A DNA stretch of 64,000 nucleotides from positions 62,001 to 126,000 of the forward strand of contig JAOPHQ010004843.1 in assembly GCA_030340625.1 (NCBI GenBank), read 5' to 3'. The position numbers and the translations under genes were made by a program. This DNA is from Merluccius polli. Taxonomy: Eukaryota; Chordata; Actinopteri; Gadiformes; Merlucciidae. The notes below the pieces were generated by a model. It was not told the origin of the DNA. It did no database searches and saw nothing but the letters and a program-made list of their open reading frames with translations. Numbering within the stretch: the first letter of the stretch is position 1; each line of letters begins with the position of its first letter. This document shows positions 12,826 to 24,800 of the stretch, piece by piece.

Positions 12826-15800
12826 ATGAGATCAACATTGGCATCAGTGTATTCTGAGTGTGTGTGTTCCTCCAGAGGTGACCCAGACGCCCTGCAGTAA
12901 CAACCGGCCGTGCCCCGACGGGGGCCCGTGTCTGGAGTACGGGGGAGCATACCTCTGTACCTGTCAGACCAGCGGAGCCGAGCTGGACCACAAGGACTTC
13001 TACCCCGATGGTAAGACCCAGAAACATCCCTCAACCCTGGGTACACCTCCGACACACACAGGGTGCCCAGAAACACCCCCAAACCCTGGGTACACCTCCG
13101 AGCTCCACCTTTACCAGCTGCAACATTAAAATGATTAATATAAATTAATATAATCCAATTATATAATATATATTCTGAAACTGGCCATTGTGCGTAATGA
13201 GTACTTTTACTTTTGGTACTTTAGATATATTTTGATGCTAAATAATACTTTTGTACTTTTACTGAAGTAACATTTTCAATGCAGGACTTGGTATGACTAC
13301 TTTTACTTCAGTAGAGGATCTGAGTACTTCTTCCACCACTGTTCTTACCGCACATCTAAGCATAACCGTCTGATAACTGCGATATTTAACCATCATTCTA
13401 ACTGTGAAGGAAACTAATGAGTATTGCTCAATAGGATAGATGTCATCGTTTGAATCATTGTTTTGCTACTTGGCAGCTGAAATGCGTGTTTATTTCCACA
13501 ACAACTTAATGAAACTTGTCTTGTAAGAATGACCGTAAAGATGAATTCTTCATTATTTTAACTGCTTAGTTTCCACTCTGTCAAGAAGACAAGACTGGCA
13601 AGACTACGAATCGTTCAATAGTTTGCTAACATTTGGTAATATTTAGCAAATGTTTGTTTGTAGTGTGCTCCATCCAATGGGACACAGTCAAGTCTCGGTG
13701 TGTGTTTTTCAGTACAGCCCCGCTCCGTCTGTGACTCCTCCCCCTGTATGAACGGAGGCTACTGCTACGAGCGCCACGGCGGCTACTCCTGTGACTGCAA
13801 ACACGGCTACTGGGGGAAGCACTGCGAGAAAGGTAGCGCCACTGACGTAAAATATTAAGTCATATTTAAGTACAGACATATGTTATAACATAACATAGGC
13901 ATGTTCTGATTTGCGTTGACACATGTGCATTATGAAAATAGTTTGACGTTAGTTCAGGTCATTCTTCGGTTACTAGTCATTCATCATGGGAGTTAGATGA
14001 GTCAGTTGGGATGTTGGTTTTTAAGAGAATGTGTCTGCACCAGGGTGATGTTTAAGGTCAAATATGACCCATAGAATGCATTGTTAAAGAGCAACCAAAC
14101 CATGAAAAACCAAGTCTCAGCAACAGCAAACACTGGTTTGAAGACGGCTCAAACTGATTAAATCAGAACAGGTGATGTCACTCACCACACAAAATATGGA
14201 ACACATATTAGATAGATAGATAGACGGACAGGCAGACAGATAGATAGATATTAATTTGAATAACCTGTTGCGTGTTGTTAATCCTAGTTATCTATTGGTG
14301 TTAATCTGGTTATCTGTCGGTGTTAATCCTGGTTATCTATTGGTGTTAATCTGGTTATCTATTGGCATTAATCTGGTTGTTGAATACTCGATTCTGATTG
14401 GCTGGAGGGTGTATGTTAAAAAGTGTTAATGTACACCTAGGAAAGACGTTTGGGTCAAATTGCCTGATTACAGTTAGGTTATTGCGCTGGCTCAAACACT
14501 AGATGGTAACCATGGCAACGGAGAGGGAATACTCGATTCTGATTGGCTGCAGGGTGGCCATTAATCCCTGCTATATGGACACCTACTAAGTAGTTCCAGT
14601 CAAATTGTCTGTTCAGCCTTCAAAACGAGAGCTGGTAAATTGTGAAAAATGCATTAAACTGTAATCAGAAAACGCGGTTATATGCTATAGACCCTATAGG
14701 GTATAAAGGCTGGGACAAATTTCAAATTATAAATATGTACAATTTATGTTGAAAGTATAGGCCGTCGCGATTCCCATTGAAACGAATGGCGCGGTGATTA
14801 GTCGTCAAAACGACAGCTGGTAAATTGTGAAAAATGCATTAAACTGTAATCAGAAAACGCGGTTATATGCTATAGACCCTATAGTATCTGTGGTATAAAG
14901 GCTGGGACGAATTTCGAATTATAAATATGTACACTTCGCGATTCCCGTCGCGATTCCCGATGTACAATGCATTACGTTAGCTCTCTGGCTCATAGCTGAG
15001 CGGACTAGAATACCTCCCATTGCCAAGTCGTATCTAAGGTCCGTCCTATTTACTGGAGGAGTGAACAACGTTTCCGTTGCATAAGAACCTTACGGGAGGG
15101 TAATGATTGTTCCAGGTATTAGTCAGACCCTCAGGCGTTACCAGGGAAACTAAATTATGGCTTGTGAAAAACTTTATATTTTGATTGTAAAACGCATGCA
15201 AATATTAACTTCCTGCAGAAAACGTGTGTGAATGCTGGAAGCTGAATGATAAGCGCAAAGCAGAAATATAAAATGAATTGATCTGAAGAATCTGAAAGTA
15301 GTAGTAGAAGCTGAAATAGTAGAAAAAGCTTAAAGTAGTAGTAGAAATTTTGAAATTTTATTTCAATTCTTGTTTTATGTAAAGCGCATTGAGTTGCCAT
15401 TGTGTATGAAATGCGCTATATAAATAAAGCTGCCTTGCCTTGCCTTGCCTTGCCTAGAAGCTGAAATAGTAGAAGAATCTGAAAGTAGTAGTAGAAGCTG
15501 AAATAGTAGAAGTAGCTGAAAGTAGTAGTAGCTGAATTAGTAATACTAATAGCTGAAGTAGAAGTAACTGAAGTAGTAACAACACTGCTGAACGTCCTCA
15601 AAAAGTAGCCCTATCTGGCAACACTGTCTGAACGTCCTCAAAAAGCAGCCCAATCTGGCAACACTGCTGAACGTCCCCTCGCTTGAGCGTCAACGTGAAG
15701 TCAACTGAAAAGGAATCAGTTAAACTGTGAAACTCTTAATAAATATAAATGCTATCGAAATTTCGTTTGGATATTATGGGATATACAAGTCTGTAGATTT

Positions 15801-18800
15801 GTGACATTTTTTGAACGAAGGTAATTGAGAATTGATTTAGTTAGGCCTACGATGTGTAACTGTCAGAGATCAATGTGTAATCGATGTGTAACTGTGAGAT
15901 CAACTGAAGAGAACCCGAAACTTAAACTGTGATTCTGAATAAATATAAATGCTATCGAAATTTTGTTTGGATATCGTTATTATTGAATATACAAATCTGT
16001 AGATTAGTGACATTTTTTGAATGAAGGTTAACGGTTGAAAACGACCGTCTTAAACAGTGGAAGGTCCGCCGGTTACAATGGGACGAATGGTAGAATATGA
16101 CGATTTGAAACTAAAACGGCGATACAGAAAAAAGTATAACAGCTATCGGAATTTCGTGAACACGGCTAGATAGATACAAATCTCTAGATTCGTTTAATTG
16201 TTTGAACGATGGGAAACGGTTGAAATTTGAATTAGTTACGACGTAAAGCATTGGAAGAATAAGAGGCTGGGCCCATTGATTTATATTGGAAAAATAAAGG
16301 TGGAAAAAGTAGAATAATTTGAAAAGTTGAATGAATATGAAAAATCTGAATAGATAGCCATAATGTCGTAACAAATCTGAACATTTTGATATTTGAATGG
16401 TTTCTGTAGCTGAAAGTATGAAGAAGGAGAAGAGTGCCAAAAAACGTTCGGAAGAAGAATAAAAATAAAAAATAATAAAGATTTCGATATCTAGAGTGTG
16501 AATGCTCGAGCATTCACACTAATAAAGATTTCGATATCTAGAGTGTGAATGCTCGAGCATTCACATTAATAATAAAGATTTCGATATCTAGAGTGTGAAT
16601 GCTCGAGCATTCACACTAATAAAGATTTCGATATCTAGAGTGTGAATGCTCGAGCATTCACATTAATAATAAAGATTTCGATATCTAGAGTGTGAATGCT
16701 CGAGCATTCACACTAATTAATGGTCTTAATTTCTTTTCTTTGGCAAGTGACCATGGTATAAGCGGGATAATGCCCTTCGAGGTGTGCATTAACATGAATT
16801 AATGGAATTCGCGGAAGCAACCGTCCTCCGCGGTTCACGCCTCCGCGTCGTCCATTAATTTATGTTAATGGACACCTCGTCGGGCATTATCCCTTACTTA
16901 TCTATTGGTGTTAATCTGGTTATCTGTTGGTGTTAATCTGGTTATCTGTCTGTGTTAATCTGATTATCTATTGGTGTTAATCCTGGTTATCTGTCGGTGT
17001 TAAATTGGTTATCTGTCGGTGTTAATCTGGTTATCTATCGGTTTTAATCCTGGTTATCTGTCGGTGTTAATCCTGGTTATCTATTGGTGTTATTCTGGTT
17101 ATCTATTGGTGTTAATCTGGTTATCTGTCTGTGTTTCGTCCCTCCAGTCAGGCTGAACACATGTGCCTCGGGTCCCTGTCGGAACGGAGGCTCTTGTAAG
17201 GAGGAGGCGGGCAGCTACCACTGTGTGTGTCCCTACCGCTTCACCGGGAAACACTGTGAAGTGGGTATGTATCCCATAATAACCCCCAGCTCATGATGAT
17301 GGGTGGTTATCTAACTGCTTGGTGTTTCCTTCTCCACCTCCAGCCAAGAATAGTACGTTTGTTGCAACACACAGCACGTGTGTTGCAAGTGCTCTGTGAA
17401 CCTTATGGAGAGCTAAGGGTTCCTTAGACCCTCTGGTCTCTAACACACTGAGGGTTCAAACACTACACACAGCTATGGGCTGGGAATGGCTCTCTGTTGT
17501 TGTGTTGCTGTTAAAAGATGTCTTTGTGTTTGACCCATCTAGTCCGACTGGGTTCCATTAAGTTTTCAGTCTAAGTCTCTGGCTACTCAGACTTCTGCTG
17601 TCCCCAGGCCTGAAGACCCGAGCTGGTCCTCAAACAGCACACGTTTACACATGTGGTTCTAAATCAGACCTGATACAGATCAGATCTCCATGTGACCTCA
17701 GTGTGAACAGTGGAGGGCTGTGAGGTGGTCCCGATCTCGAGGTCAGGACCTGTGCTGTGCTAGTCCTCCGCCATTCCTCCTCACGGTCTGTGGTTCTGTT
17801 CCCCAGGCAAGCCGGACCCTTGCGCCTCAAGTCCGTGTGTGAACGGGGGGACGTGTTTCCACTACATCGGGAAGTACAAGTGTGAGTGTACGGACGCGTT
17901 CGGAGGAAGACACTGTGAGGTGGCCAGGACCCCGCAGCCCCGAGCCTCAGCAGGTCAGGACTTGAGTCTTCAGTTATTTATACTCATGATTTATTCTTTA
18001 CTTCTTTAGTCTTCAGTTATTTATACTCATGATTTATTCTTTACTTCTTTAGTCTTCAGTTATTTATACTCATGATTTATGCTTTACTTCTTTTGTCTTC
18101 AGTTATTTATACTCATGATTTATTCTTTACTTATTTATTCTTTAGTTATTTAGCGGACACTTGCCTAGTTGACAAGTTAATTCAGATACATGGCATTAAA
18201 GGGGCTATAGACGATATATTTAGCCACAAGATGTCACCCTAGAGCACCAGCATCTCAAACCACAACAATTGGGAGTTGTTTGCTGATATCATCTAATAGC
18301 CCCTTTAAGGAGCAGGTAGGGGTTAAGGGGCATTGCTGTAGAATCCCTACAGGTAGACTGTGGACATTGGGGATCCAACCTTTTTGGCTGGGAGTCCCCC
18401 TAACTAGACTATTCAGCTGTACCTTATTTGTTAGGTTATGGTTGATAGTTAAGTTTAGGTTTTGGTGTACAAAGAGCTGTGCAATTGCTATAGAGTCTGT
18501 ACATCAGAATGCATCATGGGATTTTTTTGTTGTTGTTTGTTTGATACTCGATAGGCCATTTTGAGAGGAATCTAGAGAGTTGTAGTTCTGTAAAATCCTA
18601 AATCAATTGTAAATATACCGTAACCTAGGCTAATGAAGACTTTGTTTTGCTACGACTCACATGACAAAATGCTGTGGCAGTTTCAAACACAACAATGTCT
18701 CCCCATAATGAGAAATCATTTCACGATGAATGACTGAACAATGACCAAAAAACCATGACTACCAACACAATAACTAACATTACAATGCTCCTATGCTTCC

Positions 18801-21800
18801 AAAATGGAGGCGGTCATTGCGAGGTGACATGACGATGGACAAGCCCTATTGCACAGATAATATATTGTGACTTGATTCTGAAGTATTCTGGTGTGTGTTC
18901 CAGAGTCGGACTGCGGCCCGCCCCCCCAGGTGAAGCACGCGGAGGTCCAGTTCTCGTCCACGGCACCCGGCTCTGTGGCGCTGTACGTCTGCCACCCCGG
19001 GTTCACCCCGGTGCCCCGGGCCACGCGCAGCCTCTGTGGGGTCCATGGCTCCTGGACCCTGCCGCCCGCCTGCGAGGGTACGTGGCCGTGCTTCTAACGC
19101 TGTAGTCCCATGACGCATTGCTCTCCCCCGTACCCCAACATCAACCGCACCGAACCACTGCCTGAACTTGACCATTGCACACCTAATAGCTTCCCCTGAA
19201 TATGTCGCCATTTAATAATATCTTAACTTAACTACTCTTAATCGAATACCCACATTTCTGATGCATCTTGGTCAATGACCACCAGATGAGTTCCACTCCA
19301 ATACAGCAGCATTGTCTTTAAGAAAAACATCCTGAACGGTCATACTAACCTCAACTGCCCCATCTAGTGGTGCATTCTGGGAGGACCTCTCTGTCTGTTG
19401 GTAGTACCGTACTTAGTGGTCATCGTGGTATTATTTCATCAGGTAAGCAGTAAAACTGTGTTGTGGTTTTTCCCGAATCAGAGATGAACAAGTGTTTGTC
19501 ACGGCCGTGTCTGAACGGTGGGACGTGTCGCGATGGCAAGACATCGTACACGTGTGACTGTCCTCGCGGCTTCACCGGAAACCGCTGTCAGACCGGTATG
19601 CCCTGGTTTACAACTTCTGTTATATAGCTTTTAGACACTTAGACAGTGAATAGACATCACATATCACATGACCAAGATATACATACCGTTTCATGGTCTC
19701 TTTAAAAAACAATTTGTTGACACGATGTGTGTAAACGAAGAAACAAAGTCAAAGGGGCAATTGCTCTGTCGCTAGCTTAGCCACTTTTTAGAGTTTAATA
19801 CGGTTTTAAACTCGTCGGTGACGCAAGAAGTCACGTGATGTCTTAAGCTCCATTGCTGTGTCGTATGTACCTGTGGTTTAACCTGCAGCTGCGTTTTACC
19901 TTGATCTCAATTGCTGTGTCTTCAGAGAAATTCACATCAGACACTAGAGGGCGTATTTTGTGCGTGTTAGTCTAATCTCGAAACGGACATGGTTTTAGAG
20001 GAGACTAAACCAGTTTGCAGGATGAAACAAGGCTCCATTATAACCGACACACACAGAATTAGTTTTATTAATTATTATTAGTAGTATTAATAATAATGTA
20101 TGATACATTTACACTTATTATGCCAGATAGGCCTTCAGTACAATAACAATATTGGACATAGTCGATTTGGAATGAGCAGTGATAGCATTACGCCCTTCAA
20201 CTTTCAAGCGCTTCCATAAATTCTTTAAACGTGTCGGGCTGCTCGGTCTTCTGCTGGAAGATCTACTGTTAAATGTGTTTGAGAGATCATCCCAAACAGA
20301 CTTTCTTTGGAGCGTGGTGGTGGTGTCTTTCCTAGCATCTTCCACCGTGTCCACAACACCTCGAATGCAGTACAATAAATATAACTTCTGCTCCTCGTTA
20401 TAGTTCTCTATCTGAGACATGTTCATCCTAACTACCCTCTCCTTCTCCGAGAATTTATAGGTGTGGAATTACCCTAATTACTCGCATATTAATTCGTCTT
20501 CAATTAATTAATTAATCACGTTTGCATGCACACCAAGAGAAAACAATGACAAGTAATTGATTGATTGACGTAGTTGAGGGCAGATTCAGATTCCAGACTC
20601 AGATTTCCACAAAAAGTAGCCTAGACTATTTCATAATATATTTCAACATTATTTGCGTTTTATTATATTAAAGTTCACTTTACATTCCCATTAAGTTTTT
20701 GTTGGTAATTATAGCACAAAATGCATCCAACATTAAATTAAGACTGCGTCTGCTGGGGTATAACTAGAAATCGGAGTACTTCCGGTTTAACCCGAGTTTA
20801 ACTAGGAATCAGCTGATCCTGTGTAGGTCAGTACACAGCAATCAGGTTTAACTTCGTGCGCAGCTGCGTGTTAAACTCCAAAACCTCCGGTTTAAGGAGT
20901 ACGGTTTTAAAGCACAGCACAGCTAACGCAATGCTAACTGACAGAGCAATTGGCCCAAAGTGTTCATGCGTGTTTATTCCTCGTCGTGCGTGGGAACATC
21001 GCCACCTAGTGGACGTTAAGCTCTATTCTACTGTCATTTGTCTCCTCCTCATGCAGACGTCGACGAGTGTCTCTCAGAGCCCTGCCTCCACGGGGGGTCG
21101 TGTGACGACCAGCCGGGAGGATTCTTCTGTCACTGCCAGCAGGGCTTCAGTGGCCCCAGCTGTCAGCTAGGTGAGTGTTCACCTGGACAACATGTCCATC
21201 ACAAAGATCACCACATGTCACAGAATTAGGAACTTTTGGTGGACTGGCGGCGTGGCGACCCACGACGGACCTCTGGTGGCTATTCCACGTAGAAGTACAT
21301 TACATTTACATTTACATTTAGGGCATTTAGCAGACATGTTTCTCCAAAAAATATTCAATATTTACATTTGTCAGTAGAAAGTAAATCAACAATATATCAC
21401 TGTCGGTACAGCAAGGATGTTAATGGAACAAGTTTCTAATTGCACCATGCTTGCTAGATTTAGCTCTCCTTTCTGGTATACAGCATTGATAGCTAGGGTA
21501 AGATGCTATACGATGCCAAGTACTATTCACTAATAGAAGTATAGTTTGGACTTTACTGCGCACTAGATGGTTCTAGCTTGGTGTGTGTGTGTGTGTGTGT
21601 GTGTGTGCATGTGCTTGCGTGTGTGTTTTCAGAGCAGGATTGGTGCAGCTCCAGCCCGTGTTTGAACGGCGGCGTGTGTCGAGGTTTCCGTTGCCTCTGT
21701 AAAGATGGATTCTTTGGAGATCAGTGTCAGATGTGTAAGTCGGTTTTTTTGGGATGATTTTACGGTGATAAATGCGGACACACAACGTTTAACAAATCAA

Positions 21801-24800
21801 TCTATGGCCCGACACCTGACATCATGATTTGACCGGCATGTGTTTGTTTCCCTCTAGTGGAGAACCCATGCGTACTGCAGCCTTGTGGGAACCGTGGCTC
21901 CTGCAGGAGCGACCAGCAGGGGAACTATGTTTGCGCCTGCAGAGTCGGACACACGGGCAAAGACTGTGACAAAGGTCAGGGCGAATAATGTATTCCATTT
22001 TTTAAGAATAAAAGCCCTTGTATATTATTTTTTGTCCCTTATTCTATGTCCTTTAGAGTAGGGACATCATTTATAGGGCATTTCCTCCGGAAATATGGTC
22101 GTGCAGACAAAATGTTAAAATATTTGATTTAATGTATTATAATGAAGAAACATAATCAATATTGGATCATGTGATCATTGGTCTACAGCAGCATTTGAGC
22201 TTGAAGGACGTCTAGGATGTGTATAGTGGCCATAGATTATGGTGATAATGGTGATTATCATTATCAATAGTGATCTCCATGGTTGAGGTGTATGGTAGTA
22301 GGTCTGTAGGTCTCAGGTCTCCCTGGTTAAGGTGTATGGTAGTAGGTCTGTAAGTCTAAGGTCTCCCTGGCTAATTTGTATGGTAGTAGGTCTCAGGTCT
22401 CCCTGGCTAAGGTGTACGGTAGAAGGTCTGTAGGTCTCAGGTCTCCCTGGCTAAGGTGTATGGTAGAAGGTCTGTCTCAGGTTCTGGTTCCTCCCTCCCT
22501 AGACCTGCTGCCTCCGTCGGGTCTCCACGTGTTGCGGGTCGAGGAGAGCGAGGTGGAGATCCGCTGGGACCAACCCGACCCCTCCCCCACCCCCGTCACA
22601 GGCTTCGCCGTCACCTACGCCCCCCTGGTAGCGGTGGGGGGCGGTCGCGCCGGCCGGCAGACAGACTTCCTGGACCGCCGTCAGTCCAGCCACCTGCTGG
22701 CCGGCCTGACGCCCGGGGAGCTCTACAACATCTCCACCTTCTCCATCAAACGCAATGCCAACAGCAACGACATCAGCCAGCCTGCCGTCGCACTCATTCG
22801 CACTCGTGAGTACAGCCTTTTATCTTATAATAATAATAATAACATAATAATAATATTCATTAATAATAATATTATGTGGGAATCAAACCCCTAACCATGG
22901 CAGATATGATGATGCCATGCTCAAAAAGAGACATTATGCACCTCATATCTATTACATATTTATATTTATAAATATTATATTTTACCAACCCCGACAGGGT
23001 GATGCAGGACCCTCACGCTTCGTCGGGGTACTGCATCACACAAAAATGACAAAACAACAAAAATGAGTTTATTGATTCAAAAATTATTTTATTGCTTCTG
23101 CTAAAATAAAATGTTTGTTAGATTCTACGGTTGGAAATTCATAGTTGTCTGTTATTCATAGCAGCGATCTGCTATTCAGAAACAGGAGGACTAATAGACC
23201 GTAGAATGATGTTATTGACCAATCAGAATCGAGTATTAAACAAAGCCGTGTAATGAAGGTCAATATGTGTGTGTGTGTGTGTGCCGCAGGTCCTCGGCCG
23301 GTGGAGCAGCTGCAGGTGGTGAACGTGTCCTCCACCCAGGTGTGGCTGCGCTGGCTGGTGCAGGCTGCTCGCCATGCCGCCACCAGCCAGCTCCGAGTCT
23401 CCCTGCTCCCCTCTGACACCAGTGGACCCAGGACTGCCTTGCTCAATGGCAGCATCACAGAGTTCAGCTTCAGGTCCGTCTCTGGGTGTGAATATTGTTG
23501 CTTTAATGATTTTCCGGGAAAGTATTATTGTTAGTAAGTTATATTATTAACGTAATATTGAGGGGGATAAATTAGCTCTATTTCAACGTTGGTGGGGACA
23601 TGTCCCCCGGTCCCCCCTGGGAAGTTCGCCCCTGGTTAAATTACTTGACTTTACATTTATCCTGGGGGAGGTTACTGGTTCAGGTGTTTGACTCCCAGCC
23701 AAAAAGGTACTGCGTTCGACACCCAATGTCCACAGTCTACTTGTAAACATCCCTGAGCAAGATGCCCCCTAACCTCTACCTGTGCAATAATAACATGTAT
23801 TTAAAAAAAAAAAAAAATCGTCTACCAAATGACTAAATAGAACCAGGAAATACCAAAGGCCTAAACTGTGGTGGATTTTCTTCCTCATATGATGCTTCTT
23901 TTTAACAAAGTGTAAACATTTTTTTACTTATTTTACACTTAAAGGTGCAGTGTGTAAAATCTAGTGGCATCTAGCGGTGAGGTTACAGATTACAACCAAC
24001 TTAATTCCCCCCACTTTAGTTAGGCTAATTTAGAGCAGTGTACTGGTACTTTGTAATTTGCCTATTGTGTATAAATATTGACCAAACGATGGCTCTTTAG
24101 AGAGGAGTGCTGCTGCCTGACGATTACTCTAGGAAGCCCCGTCTCCTGGGCAGGTAGACACTGCTAGACACACGGGACTCATACCGGTGATCACGTCTTT
24201 AGTTCACCATGTCACATCGCTAATTCAGAGCATGAATATCTGTTGAATATCCACTATCTTTAACTTAAAAAAACACTTTCAAACTAGATAAACTGCTATT
24301 GAGATTATCTTAACACACCACCACAGTAATGCTATGCTGCTATGAATGTCATTTTCAGTTTTGTTGTTGGGACGTCCCTGGCATCATTATTGTCAAACGT
24401 ATCTAACGCAGGGTAACTCCGCCCCCTGGGCCAGCTATTAAACGTTGGTGAACGAACCTATTTTAGTCTCAACAACAATATGCAACGGCGAAGGCTTTAT
24501 TTCTCTAGAGACGTTTGTCCGTTCTGGGCTACTGTAGAAACATGGCGGTGCAACATGGCGGCCTCCGTAGAAGGCGATCCGCTCCCCATGTAGATATAAA
24601 CAGCTCTTTCTAAGTGAACAAAAACACGTTTATTATTTTCAGGTCATTATACACTAATTAAAACATACGTATGAATATTATATTCAATATCTGCCAAGTC
24701 TGTTTCAATAGATGCCACAAAATTTTACACTTTGGACCTTTAAATGTAACTTGACTCCCTCTTAATACGGACAACATCACCGGTTAACAAGCTCACTTCC

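Larger units (their letters stand above)
14381..16893. mobile_element. about 2.5-kb composite insertion splitting a minisatellite
   Basis: The left end reads TTGAATACTCGATTCTGATT and the right end CGGGCATTATCCC. These ends also occur near 22980-23250, 29180-29870, 30600-30800 and 43490-43750, so this is a dispersed family. Inside are a duplicated block (14632-14742 and 14817-14932), a LINE tail with (TTGCC)n (about 15340-15455), repeats of CTGAAATAGTAGAAG type (15290-15590), a palindromic satellite (16479-16716) and a 43-bp-arm hairpin (16764-16893). No coding frame is convincing. The class is unknown to me. Confidence 0.6.
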
